NCBI RefSeq assembly: GCF_001654835.1
Contig: NZ_LXEP01000022.1
Span: 1-64,000 of the forward strand
Direction: 5' to 3'
DNA from: Buttiauxella gaviniae ATCC 51604
Lineage (GTDB): Bacteria; Pseudomonadota; Gammaproteobacteria; Enterobacterales; Enterobacteriaceae
DNA: 64,000 nt
Below, one piece after another: positions 47,925 to 59,049 of the stretch. Both the position numbers and the translations under genes were made by a program. The notes beneath the pieces are model-generated. The model ran no database searches. It saw only the letters and a program-made list of their open reading frames with translations, and had not been told where the DNA came from. Positions within the stretch are counted from its first letter, which is position 1, and every line of letters begins with the position of its first letter.

Positions 47925-48395
47925 TCACCCCACCATGTAGGTGGCGGTCGCACTGGCGATATGCAATTGATCTTCGTTGTGTAATTCCACGCGTGCTACA
48001 GCCACTTTGCGGCCTGCACGCAGAAGAGTGCTGCTGGCAGTGAAACGTTGGCCACGCCCTGGGCGCAGGTAATCGACGCGTAAATCGATAGTTCCCATTT
48101 TCGAGAGACGTTGGCGTAGTTCTTCTTCGCTAATACTATCGTGGCGGGTGAGCGTACTGCCCACACAAACCAGGCCTGCCGCCACATCCAGCGATGAGGC
48201 GATGACACCGCCATGCAAAATACTCTGCGCCCAGTTCCCTACCATCATCGGCTGGTTATTAAAACAAAGCTCGGCGTAATCTTTCTCGTAACGGATAAGC
48301 TCCAGCCCAAGCGCACGGTTAAATGGCATGTGGTAGACAAAAATTTCACCGACCAGTTGTAAAGCGGCTTCCGGGGTCAAAAATGGGGTAGACAT
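47925..48395 (-). CDS. yigI: PaaI-type thioesterase YigI
   Basis: A 156-aa hot-dog-fold thioesterase of the PaaI family. The [22 protein letters not shown] helix carries the active-site region (HGGV). It probably hydrolyses medium or long acyl-CoAs. I place the start at MSTPFLT (48395), which aligns with E. coli; six upstream codons are less likely. 51 bp before rarD, same direction. Confidence 0.94.
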   Translation of the reverse strand: MSTPFLTPEAALQLVGEIFVYHMPFNRALGLELIRYEKDYAELCFNNQPMMVGNWAQSILHGGVIASSLDVAAGLVCVGSTLTRHDSISEEELRQRLSKMGTIDLRVDYLRPGRGQRFTASSTLLRAGRKVAVARVELHNEDQLHIASATATYMVG

Positions 48396-48424
48396 GGATC
48401 GTTCCTCGATCAATACAAAATCAC

Positions 48425-48549
<125 letters not shown>

Positions 48550-48692
48550 AATGTTAATTAATTGTGTATTTTATGCTTCGCAATCGTTGATTGCTACTTT
48601 AAGAACTGTAGACCGAGCGTCCAGATTAAGAACTATGTAGAATGTGTCCCTGATAATAATTTGAAACCTTTTCTTTCAGGAGAACACCATTG

Positions 48693-49562
48693 ATGCGCAA
48701 GTATCTAGGATGGCTGATGGCGGCATGCCTGCTTCCTTCTATGGCTAACGCAGCTGAAGCGACCATAAAGCAAGTGCATGATAAACCGGCTGTGCGTGGC
48801 AGCATCATTGCGAATATGCTTCTGGAACATGACAATCCGTTCACACTTTACCCGTATGAAACTAACTATCTGATCTATACGGTGACTGATGATCTGAATA
48901 AAGAGGCGATTCGCAGTTATAACTGGTCTGATAATGCCCGCAAAGACGAAGTAAAATTCCAGCTTAGCCTCGCGTTCCCTATCTGGCGCGGTATTCTGGG
49001 GCCTAACTCAGTGTTAGGTGGCTCATATACCCAAAAGTCCTGGTGGCAGTTGTCGAACAGTGGAGAGTCTTCTCCTTTTCGTGAAACCAACTATGAATCG
49101 CAGCTTTTCCTCGGTTTTGCAACGGATGAAACCTTTGCTGGCTGGACATTACGCGACGTTGAGATGGGTTATAACCACGATTCCAATGGTCGTTCAGACC
49201 CAACGTCTCGCAGCTGGAACCGTTTATACACGCGTCTGATGGCTGAGCACGGTAACTGGATGGTTGAAGTGAAGCCGTGGTATGTAATTGGCAGCACCGA
49301 GGATAACCCGGATATCACCAAATACCTGGGCTACTACCAGTTGCGCGTTGGCTACCAGTTTGGCGATGCGATTCTGAGTATGAAAGGGCAGTACAACTGG
49401 AATACCGGCTACGGCGGCGGCGAATTAGGCTTTAGTTATCCGGTCACTAAGCACGTGCGCCTTTATACCCAGCTTTACAGCGGTTACGGTGAGTCATTAA
49501 TTGATTACAACTTTAACCAGACACGCTTCGGTGTCGGCGTTATGCTTAACGATCTGTTCTAA
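48693..49562 (+). CDS. pldA: Outer-membrane phospholipase A PldA
   Basis: OMPLA, 289 aa: a signal peptide (about 1-21, cleavage after MANA) and a 12-stranded beta-barrel. It hydrolyses phospholipids in the outer leaflet when asymmetry is lost and needs Ca2+-dependent dimerisation. Catalytic His and Ser lie in GYNHDSNGRSDPTSRSWNR. The barrel ends with phenylalanine (MLNDLF), the BAM recognition end. ATG 48693 with AGGAG upstream; a TTG one codon earlier was rejected. Confidence 0.97.
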   Translation: MRKYLGWLMAACLLPSMANAAEATIKQVHDKPAVRGSIIANMLLEHDNPFTLYPYETNYLIYTVTDDLNKEAIRSYNWSDNARKDEVKFQLSLAFPIWRGILGPNSVLGGSYTQKSWWQLSNSGESSPFRETNYESQLFLGFATDETFAGWTLRDVEMGYNHDSNGRSDPTSRSWNRLYTRLMAEHGNWMVEVKPWYVIGSTEDNPDITKYLGYYQLRVGYQFGDAILSMKGQYNWNTGYGGGELGFSYPVTKHVRLYTQLYSGYGESLIDYNFNQTRFGVGVMLNDLF

Positions 49563-49592
49563 GAAATTGGCGGTTTTTGTGGTGGGGAAAGC

Positions 49593-51419
49593 GTGACACA
49601 GGCGGAAGTAATTAATCAGGCAGTGCTGGCCAGACAGGTTTTGCAAGATACCTTTGGCTATCAACAGTTCCGCCCAGGTCAGGAAACCATCATCGAAACG
49701 GTGCTGGAGGGGCGCGATTGCCTGGTTGTCATGCCGACAGGCGGTGGCAAATCACTGTGCTATCAAATCCCGGCGCTGGTGTTTGGCGGGCTGACTGTCG
49801 TGGTTTCCCCGCTGATTTCCCTGATGAAAGACCAGGTCGATCAGTTGCTGGCAAACGGCGTTGCCGCCGCGAGCCTTAACTCCACCCAAAATCGCGAACA
49901 GCAACAAGAAGTGATGGCGGGCTGCCGTACCGGGCAGATTCGCCTGTTATACATCGCGCCGGAACGGTTGATGATGGACAACTTCATCGACCAAATCAGC
50001 CAGTGGCATTTGTCGATGATCGCGGTTGACGAGGCGCACTGTATTTCACAGTGGGGCCACGATTTTCGCCCGGAATATGCCGCATTAGGCCAACTTCGCC
50101 AACGTCTGCCGACGGTGCCATTCATTGCCTTAACTGCTACGGCTGATGACACCACGCGTGCGGACATTGTTCGTCTGCTTGGTTTGCACGACCCGCTGAT
50201 TCAAATCAGCAGTTTTGACCGCCCGAATATCCGCTACATGCTGATGGAGAAGTTTAAACCTCTCGATCAGCTGATGCGCTATGTGCAAGAACAGCGTGGG
50301 AAATCCGGCATTATTTACTGTGGCAGCCGCGCCAAAGTAGAAGACACAGCTGCGCGTCTGCAAAGTAAAGGTATCAGCGCCGGGGCTTATCACGCCGGGC
50401 TTGAACATCAGGTGCGTGCGGAAGTGCAGGAAAAATTCCAACGTGATGACTTGCAAATTGTTGTCGCGACCGTAGCATTCGGTATGGGCATCAATAAACC
50501 CAACGTGCGTTTTGTCGCGCACTTCGACATCCCGCGCAATATCGAATCCTATTACCAGGAAACTGGCCGTGCCGGGCGTGACGGCCTACCTGCGGAAGCA
50601 ATGCTATTTTACGATCCGGCCGATATGGCGTGGTTGCGTAAATGCCTCGAAGAAAAACCGGTCGGGCAATTACAGGATATTGAGCGCCATAAACTCAACG
50701 CAATGGGCGCGTTTGCCGAAGCGCAGACCTGTCGCCGCCTGGTGTTGCTGAATTACTTCGGTGAAGGTCGCCAGCAATCTTGTGGCAACTGCGATGTTTG
50801 TCTCGATCCACCGCGCCGCTACGACGGGCTGGTGGATGCGCAAAAAGCGCTGTCCTGTATTTATCGCGTCAACCAACGCTTTGGTATGGGCTATGTCGTG
50901 GAAGTGCTGCGCGGTGCCAATAACCAGCGTATCCGCGAATTACAGCACGACAAATTACCGGTTTATGGCATTGGCCGCGACCAGACCCACGAGCATTGGG
51001 TCAGCGTTATCCGCCAGTTGATTCACCTCGGTGTGGTGACGCAAAACATCGCCCAACATTCCGCATTGCAGCTCACCGCCGCGGCTCGCCCGTATTTACG
51101 TGGCGAAGAACCCTTAATGCTCGCCGTGCCGCGTATTGTGGCAATCAAATCGAAATCCAGCCCGAAAGTGTTTGGCGGAAACTACGATCGCAAGCTGTTC
51201 GCCAAATTGCGCAAGCTGCGTAAAGCCATTGCCGACGAAGAGAATATCCCGCCGTATGTGGTGTTTAACGACGCGACGCTTATCGAAATGGCCGAACAAA
51301 TGCCGATTACGCCGAGTGAAATGCTAGGCGTTAACGGTGTGGGTACGCGTAAACTGGAGCGCTTTGGGCGCGAGTTTATGGCACTTATTCGCAGCCATGT
51401 CGATGGCGAAGATGAGTAG
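49593..51419 (+). CDS. recQ: ATP-dependent DNA helicase RecQ
   Basis: SF2 3'-5' helicase, 608 aa, of the RecF pathway. Motif I is MPTGGGKSLCYQ, motif II DEAH (AVDEAHCISQWGHDFRPEY), with the RQC zinc-binding cysteines (CRR...CGNCDVC, about 380-400), a winged helix, and a C-terminal HRDC domain (about 528-605). GTG start with GGGGAAAG upstream. The end of the HRDC (HVDGEDE) matches E. coli. Confidence 0.97.
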   Translation: MTQAEVINQAVLARQVLQDTFGYQQFRPGQETIIETVLEGRDCLVVMPTGGGKSLCYQIPALVFGGLTVVVSPLISLMKDQVDQLLANGVAAASLNSTQNREQQQEVMAGCRTGQIRLLYIAPERLMMDNFIDQISQWHLSMIAVDEAHCISQWGHDFRPEYAALGQLRQRLPTVPFIALTATADDTTRADIVRLLGLHDPLIQISSFDRPNIRYMLMEKFKPLDQLMRYVQEQRGKSGIIYCGSRAKVEDTAARLQSKGISAGAYHAGLEHQVRAEVQEKFQRDDLQIVVATVAFGMGINKPNVRFVAHFDIPRNIESYYQETGRAGRDGLPAEAMLFYDPADMAWLRKCLEEKPVGQLQDIERHKLNAMGAFAEAQTCRRLVLLNYFGEGRQQSCGNCDVCLDPPRRYDGLVDAQKALSCIYRVNQRFGMGYVVEVLRGANNQRIRELQHDKLPVYGIGRDQTHEHWVSVIRQLIHLGVVTQNIAQHSALQLTAAARPYLRGEEPLMLAVPRIVAIKSKSSPKVFGGNYDRKLFAKLRKLRKAIADEENIPPYVVFNDATLIEMAEQMPITPSEMLGVNGVGTRKLERFGREFMALIRSHVDGEDE

Positions 51420-51483
51420 TAGCCAGTCTTTGCTGCAACTCGTATAGTTATTCCCCAACTAATAATCTAGCGAGTTAATTCCT

Positions 51484-52107
51484 ATGTTGATGCTATTTAT
51501 GACCGTGGCGGTTCTGCATATTGTCGCTCTGGTTACGCCTGGTCCGGATTTCTTTTTTGTCTCGCAGACAGCCGTTAGCCGTTCCCGAAAAGAAGCCATG
51601 ATGGGCGTGCTGGGTATTACCGGCGGCGTGATGGTCTGGTCTGGCGTGGCGCTGCTCGGCCTTAACCTGATCCTCGAAAAAATGGCGTGGCTACACAGCA
51701 TTATTATGGTCGGCGGTGGCTTGTATCTGTGCTGGATGGGTTATCAGATGCTGCGCAGCGCATTGAAAAAAGAAACGGTTAAGCCGACTGAAGAGGTCAG
51801 TGTTGAGCTGGCTCGCAGTGGACGCAGCTTCCTGAAGGGCCTGTTGACCAATCTCTCGAATCCAAAAGCTATCATTTATTTCGGCAGCGTGTTTTCACTG
51901 TTTGTCAGTAATGATGTTGGCAGCGCCGAGCGTTGGGGATTATTCGTCATGATTGCTCTGGAAACCTTCGTCTGGTTTACCGTGGTTGCCAGCCTGTTCG
52001 CATTGCCGCAAATGCGCCGGGGTTACCAGCGCCTTGCGAAATGGATTGATGGTGTTGCCGGTGTTTTGTTTGCCGGATTCGGCATCCACCTGATCATCTC
52101 CCGATAA
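51484..52107 (+). CDS. rhtC: Threonine/homoserine exporter RhtC (LysE family)
   Basis: A 207-aa LysE/RhtB-family exporter with about six TM helices that exports threonine. The family motif VTPGPDFFFVSQTAVSRSRK and NLSNPKAIIYFGSVFSLF are present. Convergent with its paralogue rhtB, with an ERIC element filling the gap. Confidence 0.95.
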   Translation: MLMLFMTVAVLHIVALVTPGPDFFFVSQTAVSRSRKEAMMGVLGITGGVMVWSGVALLGLNLILEKMAWLHSIIMVGGGLYLCWMGYQMLRSALKKETVKPTEEVSVELARSGRSFLKGLLTNLSNPKAIIYFGSVFSLFVSNDVGSAERWGLFVMIALETFVWFTVVASLFALPQMRRGYQRLAKWIDGVAGVLFAGFGIHLIISR

Positions 52108-52120
52108 TCCTTCCTTATAA

Positions 52121-52243
52121 ACCCAAAATAATTCGAGTTGCAGGTAGGCGGCAAGGGAGCAAATCCCCAGGAGCTTACTTGAGTAAGTGACTGGGGTTTG
52201 TGAGTGCAGCCAACACCCCTGCAACTTGAAGTATGACGGGTAT
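52121..52243. repeat. ERIC element between rhtC and rhtB
   Basis: About 123 bp. It has the diagnostic ERIC core CCCCAGGAGCTTACTTGAG (52165-52183) and AAGTGACTGGGG (52185-52196), a TTCGAGTTGCAGGTAGGCGG left arm, and a CTGCAACTTGAAGTATGACG right arm. Its right end (GGGTAT) runs directly into the rhtB stop codon, read TTA on the plus strand at 52243-52245. Confidence 0.93.
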
Positions 52244-52860
52244 TACTGGCGTGCTCCCGCAAGGAGTGCGCCAACCAACATAAACAGCGAACCAAATACG
52301 CGGTTCAACGCTTTCATCTGCTTTGGTCCTTTAATCCAGCCTGCAATACGTGTTGCAAGCCCCGCATAGCCAATCATCACAATAATATCCACCACTACAG
52401 TCGTCACACCGAGCACTAAATACTGCAACGCCTGTGGCTGGTGCGGTGAGATAAACTGCGGGAAAAGTGCAGCAAGAAAGACGATGCTTTTTGGGTTCGT
52501 CAGGTTCACAAAAATCGCGCGCTTAAACAGACGGCTGCGTGGTTGGGTGGTTGCCAGAGTATTCAAGTCCAGCGCACCCGCGGCACGCCATTGCTGAATA
52601 CCAAGCCAGACAAGATAAGCGGCACCCGCCCATTTCAAAATTTCAAAAGCCAGCAATGAGTGTGAGAACAGCGCACCCAGGCCAATCCCAACCAGCACGA
52701 TATGAATCGCAAGCCCCGTTTGCAGCCCGGCAATCGACGCGGCAGCTCCCCGATAGCCGTGGCTAATGGCGGTGGTCATGGTATTAATTGCCCCGGAACC
52801 GGGTGACAGACTCAGAATTATTGTGGTCACGAGATAGGTTAACCACCACTCAACACTCAT
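52243..52860 (-). CDS. rhtB: Homoserine/homoserine lactone exporter RhtB (LysE family)
   Basis: A 205-aa LysE-family exporter with about six TM helices, whose E. coli homologue exports homoserine and homoserine lactone. [20 protein letters not shown] is the family N-terminal motif, and [19 protein letters not shown] follows. Its stop codon abuts an ERIC element. Divergent from pldB. Confidence 0.95.
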   Translation of the reverse strand: MSVEWWLTYLVTTIILSLSPGSGAINTMTTAISHGYRGAAASIAGLQTGLAIHIVLVGIGLGALFSHSLLAFEILKWAGAAYLVWLGIQQWRAAGALDLNTLATTQPRSRLFKRAIFVNLTNPKSIVFLAALFPQFISPHQPQALQYLVLGVTTVVVDIIVMIGYAGLATRIAGWIKGPKQMKALNRVFGSLFMLVGALLAGARQ

Positions 52861-52939
52861 GTGAAATTCCCTGATCGAACACTTTTATGCCACAATACGC
52901 TATTGTTGATGAGCGTGCTACGAATCACAAAAAAGCGAT

Positions 52940-53932
52940 ATGACTCAGCATAAAAATGGATGGTCAAACAGGGAAAACGCCTTTGCGGCTTTCACCACCG
53001 GTCCTCTGATGGACTTCTGGCGGCAGCGCGAAGAGTGTGAATTTTCAGGCGTCGACGAAGTGCCGGTACGCTATGTACGCTTTCGCGCGCAGGATCACGA
53101 TAGGGTCATTGCCGTTTGCCCTGGCCGGATCGAAAGTTACGTCAAATATGCCGAACTGGCTTATGACCTTTTCCATTGTGGGTTCGATATTTTAATCATC
53201 GACCACCGTGGGCAAGGGCGTTCCGGGCGCATGCTTTCGGACTCACATCGCGGCCATGTGGCGAAATTTAGCGACTATGTCGACGACTTTGACCGCTTTT
53301 ATCAGCACGAAGTCGCCAACGGCCCCTGGAGAAAACGCTACGCGTTAGCGCATTCCATGGGTGGCGCGATAATTACGCTGTGGCTTGAGAAAAACTCACA
53401 ATGCTTTGATGCAGTTGCACTGTGTGCGCCGATGTTTGGTATTGCCTTGCGCTGGCCTGACTGGATGGTGCGCCATATTCTTGATTGGGCGGAAGGCCAT
53501 CAGCGTATTCGTGAGGGTTATGCAATCGGAACAGGCCGCTGGCGTGCATTACCATTTAGCGTTAATGTCCTGACCCATAGTCGTGAACGTTACCGCCGCA
53601 ACCTGCGTTTTTATGCTGATGAGCCAGCATTGCGGTTGGGTGGGCCAACGAATCACTGGGTAAGAGAAGGGATACTCGCAGGAGAACAGGTTTTAGCAGG
53701 AGCCACTGCTATCACCACGCCGATTTTTATCCTGCAGGCAGAAGAGGAGCGCGTCGTAGATAACCGAGCGCATGACCAATTCTGTGAGATTCGCGCCGCG
53801 GCGGGCCACCCTTGTGAGGGGGAAACACCTTACGTCATAAACGGTGCGTATCATGAGATCCTGTTCGAAAAGGACGATATGCGGACCGAAGCGCTGAATG
53901 CCGTCATCGCCTTTTTTGACAGGCATAATTAA
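52940..53932 (+). CDS. pldB: Lysophospholipase L2 PldB
   Basis: An alpha/beta hydrolase of 330 aa associated with the inner membrane, hydrolysing lysophospholipids. The nucleophile elbow is AHSMGGA (Ser near residue 140), with a DHRGQGRSGR loop and the terminal His in NGAYHEILFE. As in E. coli the first elbow residue is Ala, not Gly. It is followed 31 bp later by yigL. Confidence 0.95.
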   Translation: MTQHKNGWSNRENAFAAFTTGPLMDFWRQREECEFSGVDEVPVRYVRFRAQDHDRVIAVCPGRIESYVKYAELAYDLFHCGFDILIIDHRGQGRSGRMLSDSHRGHVAKFSDYVDDFDRFYQHEVANGPWRKRYALAHSMGGAIITLWLEKNSQCFDAVALCAPMFGIALRWPDWMVRHILDWAEGHQRIREGYAIGTGRWRALPFSVNVLTHSRERYRRNLRFYADEPALRLGGPTNHWVREGILAGEQVLAGATAITTPIFILQAEEERVVDNRAHDQFCEIRAAAGHPCEGETPYVINGAYHEILFEKDDMRTEALNAVIAFFDRHN

Positions 53933-53963
53933 TCTGAATTTAACACCAGAGGTTCCAAATCCT

Positions 53964-54770
53964 ATGTACCATGTCGTTGCGTCTGACTTAGATGGCACGT
54001 TGCTGTCCCCTGATCACACTCTCTCCCCGTATGCTAAAGAAACGCTGAAATTGCTCACCGCTGAAGGTGTTCATTTCGTCTTTGCAACGGGTCGCCACCA
54101 TATCGACGTGGGGCAAATCCGCGATAACCTCGAAATCAAAGCCTACATGATCACCTCAAACGGTGCGCGTGTGCATGATACTGACGGTAACCTGGTGTTC
54201 AGCCACGATCTTGACCATGACATCGCTCAGGATCTGTTTGGTGTGGTGCATACCAATCAAGATATCGTGACCAACGTCTACCGTGGCGACCAGTGGTTTA
54301 TGAACCGTCACCGCCCGGAAGAGATGAAATATTTCAAAGAAGCGGTGTTCAATTACACCCTGTTTGAACCAGGCTTGCTGGAAGCCGATGGCGTCAGCAA
54401 AGTGTTCTTCACCTGTGATTCACATGAAAAACTCCTGCCGCTTGAGCAAGCGTTGCTCGCTCGCTGGGGCGACCGCGTGAATGTGAGTTTCTCCACGCTG
54501 ACTTGCCTGGAAGTGATGGCGGGCGGCGTATCGAAAGGTCACGCGCTGGAAGCGGTATCCAAAGCGATGGGCTACGGCCTGAAAGACTGCATTTCCTTTG
54601 GTGACGGCATGAATGACGCGGAAATGCTTAGCATGGCGGGTAAAGGCTGCATCATGGGCAACGCTCACCAGCGCCTGAAAGACTTACTGCCAGAGCTTGA
54701 AGTCATCGGCACCAACGGTGATAACGCGGTTCCGCATTACCTGCGCAAAATGTTCCTCGGCAAAGACTGA
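53964..54770 (+). CDS. yigL: HAD sugar/PLP phosphatase YigL
   Basis: Cof-type HAD phosphatase, 268 aa. E. coli YigL dephosphorylates pyridoxal phosphate and phosphosugars and relieves glucose-phosphate stress. Motif I is ASDLDGTLLSPDH (Asp near residue 8), motif II TSNGAR, and motif III/IV GVSKGHAL...FGDGMNDAEML. The start ATG 53964 (MYHVVAS) matches E. coli; upstream in-frame ATGs overlap pldB and were rejected. Confidence 0.96.
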   Translation: MYHVVASDLDGTLLSPDHTLSPYAKETLKLLTAEGVHFVFATGRHHIDVGQIRDNLEIKAYMITSNGARVHDTDGNLVFSHDLDHDIAQDLFGVVHTNQDIVTNVYRGDQWFMNRHRPEEMKYFKEAVFNYTLFEPGLLEADGVSKVFFTCDSHEKLLPLEQALLARWGDRVNVSFSTLTCLEVMAGGVSKGHALEAVSKAMGYGLKDCISFGDGMNDAEMLSMAGKGCIMGNAHQRLKDLLPELEVIGTNGDNAVPHYLRKMFLGKD

Positions 54771-54882
54771 TTCGTGATAAACGAGTGGTGAACTAATCAC
54801 CACTCGTCAACCAAATAGTTCAACTTCTGCACATTCCCTTCGCTACAATGAAGCATTAATCTCCCGTAGTAGAGACTTCATC

Positions 54883-55782
54883 GTGCCGTTACTGATCATC
54901 ACCACTATTCTGTGGGCCTTCTCTTTTAGCCTGATTGGCGAATACCTTGCCGGGCATGTCGACAGCTACTTTTCAGTGCTGATGCGCGTCGGGCTGGCGG
55001 CGATAGTGTTCCTGCCTTTCCTGCGCTTTAAAGGCTACAGCGCGAAAACATTGCTGCTGTATATGCTGGTGGGCGCACTGCAACTCGGCGTGATGTACCT
55101 GTTTAGCTTCCAGGCGTATCTCTACCTCACCGTTTCAGAATTCCTGCTGTTTACGGTAATGACGCCGCTTTACGTTACGCTGATTTATGACTTGATCAGC
55201 GGCAACAAGCTACGTTGGGGCTACGCATTGAGTGCCGGGCTTGCCGTGGTTGGTGCGGCGATTATTCGCTACGACAAAGTGAGCGATCACTTCTGGATTG
55301 GTCTGATGCTGGTTCAGGCGGCAAACATCTGCTTCGCCATCGGTATGGTGGGCTACAAACGGTTGATGGAAACGCGTCCGATGCCGCAACGTTGCGCATT
55401 TTCGTGGTTCTACCTCGGGGCGGCAGTCGTGGCTGTAACAGCCTGGTTTGCGTTGGGGAATCCGCACAAACTGCCGACTACTCATCTGCAATGGGGCATT
55501 CTGGTGTGGCTTGGTGTGGTGGCTTCCGGGCTGGGCTACTTTATGTGGAACTATGGCGCCACGCAGGTGGATGCGGGCACGCTTGGTATCATGAACAACG
55601 TGCATGTTCCGGCGGGGCTGCTGGTTAACCTTGCCATCTGGCAAGAACAGCCTCACTGGCCGAGTTTTATTATTGGTGGGTCGGTGATAATGGCTTCGCT
55701 ATGGGTACATCGCCATTGGGTCGCTCCGCGTTCTTCACAAACGGCAGATGCTCGCAAGCGTGTGAACGCGTCGAGCGAATAA
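54883..55782 (+). CDS. yigM: EamA-family transporter YigM (BioP-like)
   Basis: A 299-aa carboxylate/amino-acid/amine (CARB) transporter with about 10 TM helices. The E. coli protein at this locus is the biotin importer YigM/BioP. It opens [33 protein letters not shown] start with a weak RBS (AGAGA). Its last 113 bp overlap the 3' end of metR on the other strand, so the hydrophilic tail after WVHRHW is read from shared DNA. Confidence 0.9.
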   Translation: MPLLIITTILWAFSFSLIGEYLAGHVDSYFSVLMRVGLAAIVFLPFLRFKGYSAKTLLLYMLVGALQLGVMYLFSFQAYLYLTVSEFLLFTVMTPLYVTLIYDLISGNKLRWGYALSAGLAVVGAAIIRYDKVSDHFWIGLMLVQAANICFAIGMVGYKRLMETRPMPQRCAFSWFYLGAAVVAVTAWFALGNPHKLPTTHLQWGILVWLGVVASGLGYFMWNYGATQVDAGTLGIMNNVHVPAGLLVNLAIWQEQPHWPSFIIGGSVIMASLWVHRHWVAPRSSQTADARKRVNASSE

Positions 55783-56623
55783 ACGCTTCCGTTACCGGTT
55801 GGCGCTGCTCGCCATCGCGCACGGCGGCGTACAACCGGCTCCACAGTCCTTCGCCCAGGGTTTTGGTTACGACCAGACCCTGGCGCTCAACATTTTCCAC
55901 TACCCAATGTGGCAGCGCAGCAATCCCCATGCGGGCTGACACCATCTGAATCAGCAGCAGCGTGTTATCGACACTTTTCAGCGATGGGCTGACGCCTGCG
56001 GGTTGCAGGAAATGGCGCCAGATATCGAGTCGTTGGCGCTGCACCGGGTAAATCAACAACGTTTCGCTGCTCAAATCTTCCGGTTCAATACGCGTTTTGC
56101 TTGCCAGCGGGTGATCCGTTGCCAGCACCAGGCGCACTTCATAATCAAACATTGGCGAATAATGCAGACCGCTGCGCGGCAGGATGTCGGACGTTAATAC
56201 GATATCCAGCTCACTCTGTTGCAGTGCAGGCTGCGGGTCGAACGTCACGCCAGATTTGAAATCCAGATCCACCTGCGGCCAGGTTTTGTGGAAGTTTTCC
56301 AGCGCGGGCGTCAGCCACTGAATACAGCTATGGCATTCGATGGCGATGCGAAGCTGGGTCTGGTGCGGTTCGTTGCAAGCCTGCAGCGCACGGCTAATCT
56401 GCGGCAACACTTGTTCAGCCAGTTGCAACAGCACCTCGCCCTGAGGCGTAAACCGCAGTGGCTGACTTTTACGGACAAACAGGCGGAAACCCAGGCGCTG
56501 CTCCAGATCGCTGAATTGATGGGAGAGGGCCGATTGGGTTTGATGCAACGCGGCAGCCGCAGCGGCTAAAGAGCCGCAATTTCGTAACGCCTGTAGCGTC
56601 CGCAGATGTTTAATCTCGATCAT
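55670..56623 (-). CDS. metR: MetR, LysR activator of methionine genes
   Basis: LysR-type activator of metE, metH, metF and glyA, with homocysteine as effector. 317 aa. The HTH (about 1-60) includes [20 protein letters not shown], and the sensor domain has [12 protein letters not shown]. The ATG lies in a MetR operator. It is divergent from metE across 121 bp, and overlaps yigM at the 3' ends by 113 bp. Confidence 0.97.
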   Translation of the reverse strand: MIEIKHLRTLQALRNCGSLAAAAAALHQTQSALSHQFSDLEQRLGFRLFVRKSQPLRFTPQGEVLLQLAEQVLPQISRALQACNEPHQTQLRIAIECHSCIQWLTPALENFHKTWPQVDLDFKSGVTFDPQPALQQSELDIVLTSDILPRSGLHYSPMFDYEVRLVLATDHPLASKTRIEPEDLSSETLLIYPVQRQRLDIWRHFLQPAGVSPSLKSVDNTLLLIQMVSARMGIAALPHWVVENVERQGLVVTKTLGEGLWSRLYAAVRDGEQRQPVTEAFIRSTRSHACEHLPFVKNAERPNGDVPIAKPLSPTHQ

Positions 56624-56718
56624 GAAAGTCCTTCAATTCGGCATGAGCAAATTGCGCTTGAGGAATATACAGTACCTGTTGATTATAGATGTGTAAACAT
56701 CTGGACGGCTAAATGAGT
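56623..56718. promoter_or_regulatory. metR-metE operator region: MetR site and Met boxes
   Basis: TGAA-AGTCC-TTCA at 56623-56635 fits the MetR site TGAA-N5-TTCA and covers the metR start codon. Tandem 8-bp Met boxes AGATGTGT, AAACATCT, GGACGGCT and AAATGAGT run from 56687 to 56718. The first two form a perfect palindrome, as expected for MetJ with S-adenosylmethionine. metE would be activated by MetR and repressed by MetJ. Confidence 0.8.
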
Positions 56719-56744
56719 CGAATAATGAATATTGAGGAAAGAAC

Positions 56745-59006
56745 ATGACGATAAAAAATCACACCCTCGGCTTCCCTCGTGTCGGCCTGCGTCGCGAACT
56801 GAAAAAAGCACAAGAAAGTTACTGGGCGGGCAGCTCCACCCAGGAAGAATTACTGGCGGTAGGCCGCGAACTGCGTGCCCGCCACTGGGACCAACAAAAA
56901 GAAGCTGGCGTGGAACTGCTGCCAGTGGGCGATTTCGCCTGGTACGATCACGTTCTGACCACCAGCTTGCTGCTTGGCAACGTGCCGGCTCGTCATCAGA
57001 ACGCGGACGGTAGCGTCGATATAGATACCTTGTTCCGTTTAGGCCGTGGCCGCGCGCCAACGGGTACGCCTGCTGCTGCCGCTGAAATGACCAAATGGTT
57101 CAACACTAACTACCACTACATGGTGCCGGAGTTCACTAAAGGCCAGCAGTTCAAACTGACCTGGACACAGCTGTTGGATGAAGTAGATGAAGCACTGGCG
57201 CTTGGCCACAACGTGAAACCTGTACTGCTTGGGCCAGTGACTTACCTGTGGCTTGGCAAAGTGAAAGGCGAGCCGTTTGACCGCCTGAGCCTGCTGCAAG
57301 ATATTCTACCGGTTTACCAGCAGGTGCTGGCGGAACTGGCAAAGCGTGGCATCGAGTGGGTGCAGATCGACGAGCCTGCTCTGGTGCTGGAGTTACCGCA
57401 AGAATGGCTCGATGCGTTCAAACCGGCTTACGACGCGCTGGCTGGTAACGTTAAAATGTTGCTGACCACTTATTTTGAAGGCGTGACGCCAAACCTGAAC
57501 ACCATTACGGCGCTGCCGGTTCAGGGTCTGCACGTCGACTTCGTCCATGGTAAAGACGATATCAACGCGCTGCATCAGCAACTGCCCGCCAACTGGCTGT
57601 TATCGGCCGGTGTGATTAATGGTCGTAACGTCTGGCGTGCTGATCTGAGCGAAAAATATCAACAATTGCAGGCGATCGTCGGTAAACGTGATCTGTGGGT
57701 CGCTTCTTCCTGTTCTCTGCTGCACAGCCCAATCGACCTAAGCGTTGAAACACGTCTTGATGCTGAAGTGAAGAGTTGGTTTGCCTTCGCGCTGCAAAAA
57801 TGTGCCGAACTGTCTTTGCTGACCGAAGCCCTGAACAGCGGCAATACTGAAAAACTGGTTGAATGGAGTGCGCCAATTCAGGCTCGCCGCCATTCACAGC
57901 GTGTCCATAATGCGGCCGTTGGCAAACGTCTGGCGACCATTACGGCGCAAGACAGCCAACGCCAGAGTGACTACGCCGATCGTGCCGTGGCACAGCGCCA
58001 GCGCTTCAATCTCCCGGCCTGGCCGACGACGACTATCGGTTCATTCCCGCAAACGACGGAAATTCGTGGCCTGCGCCTGGAGTTTAAAAAAGGTAACCTG
58101 GATGCGAATAACTATCGCACCGGTATCGCCGAACATATCAAACAAGCCGTTGCTGAACAGGAACGTCTGGGGCTGGATGTACTGGTGCATGGGGAAGCCG
58201 AACGTAACGACATGGTGGAATACTTCGGTGAGCACCTCGACGGTTTCGTGTTTACTCAGAACGGCTGGGTGCAGAGTTACGGTTCTCGCTGCGTGAAGCC
58301 ACCGGTTGTCATCGGTGATATCAGCCGCCCGGAAGCCATTACTGTGGAGTGGGCATCGTTCGCGCAATCCCTGACTGACAAACCGGTAAAAGGCATGCTG
58401 ACTGGCCCGGTGACAATTCTGTGCTGGTCATTCCCGCGCGAAGATGTGAGCCGTGAAACCATCGCCAAACAAATTGCCCTTGCGCTGCGTGACGAAGTGG
58501 CGGATCTCGAAGCGGCAGGTATCGGCATCATCCAGATTGACGAACCCGCACTGCGCGAAGGTTTACCGCTGCGCCGTTCCGACTGGCAGGCGTATCTGGA
58601 GTGGGGCGTGGAAGCCTTCCGCCTGAATGCCGCCGTGGTGCGTGATGACACACAAATCCACACGCACATGTGTTACTGCGAATTCAACGACATCATGGAC
58701 TCCATTGCCGCGCTGGATGCAGACGTGATCACCATCGAAACCTCGCGTTCCGATATGGACTTGCTGGAGTCATTTAAAGAGTTCGAATACCCGAATGAAA
58801 TTGGGCCGGGCGTATATGACATTCACTCACCGAACGTACCGAGCGTGGAATGGATTGAAGCATTGCTGAAGAAAGCGGCGGAAAGCGTTCCGGCAGAGCG
58901 CTTGTGGGTCAACCCGGACTGCGGCCTGAAAACCCGTGGCTGGCCGGAGACTCGCCTGGCACTGGCGAATATGGTGAAGGCTGCGCAGAATTTGCGTAAA
59001 GCTTAA
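56745..59006 (+). CDS. metE: Cobalamin-independent methionine synthase MetE
   Basis: A 753-aa zinc enzyme that transfers methyl from 5-methyltetrahydropteroyl-triglutamate to homocysteine. It has two homologous TIM barrels. Zinc ligands are in [10 protein letters not shown] (His and Cys near residues 641-643) and in [12 protein letters not shown] (Cys near residue 726). It starts [19 protein letters not shown], with GAGGAAAG upstream. Full length and intact, so B12-independent methionine synthesis is expected. Confidence 0.98.
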   Translation: MTIKNHTLGFPRVGLRRELKKAQESYWAGSSTQEELLAVGRELRARHWDQQKEAGVELLPVGDFAWYDHVLTTSLLLGNVPARHQNADGSVDIDTLFRLGRGRAPTGTPAAAAEMTKWFNTNYHYMVPEFTKGQQFKLTWTQLLDEVDEALALGHNVKPVLLGPVTYLWLGKVKGEPFDRLSLLQDILPVYQQVLAELAKRGIEWVQIDEPALVLELPQEWLDAFKPAYDALAGNVKMLLTTYFEGVTPNLNTITALPVQGLHVDFVHGKDDINALHQQLPANWLLSAGVINGRNVWRADLSEKYQQLQAIVGKRDLWVASSCSLLHSPIDLSVETRLDAEVKSWFAFALQKCAELSLLTEALNSGNTEKLVEWSAPIQARRHSQRVHNAAVGKRLATITAQDSQRQSDYADRAVAQRQRFNLPAWPTTTIGSFPQTTEIRGLRLEFKKGNLDANNYRTGIAEHIKQAVAEQERLGLDVLVHGEAERNDMVEYFGEHLDGFVFTQNGWVQSYGSRCVKPPVVIGDISRPEAITVEWASFAQSLTDKPVKGMLTGPVTILCWSFPREDVSRETIAKQIALALRDEVADLEAAGIGIIQIDEPALREGLPLRRSDWQAYLEWGVEAFRLNAAVVRDDTQIHTHMCYCEFNDIMDSIAALDADVITIETSRSDMDLLESFKEFEYPNEIGPGVYDIHSPNVPSVEWIEALLKKAAESVPAERLWVNPDCGLKTRGWPETRLALANMVKAAQNLRKA

Positions 59007-59018
59007 TAAAGTAAGAAG

Positions 59019-59038
59019 TGGGGGAATCTTTCCCCCTT
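59019..59038 (+). terminator. Possible metE terminator
   Basis: GGGGGAA-TCT-TTCCCCC followed by TTAATTAA, 13 bp after the metE stop and just before the convergent ysgA stop. The stem is strong but the T tract is interrupted. Confidence 0.6.
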
Positions 59039-59049
59039 AATTAACTGCA

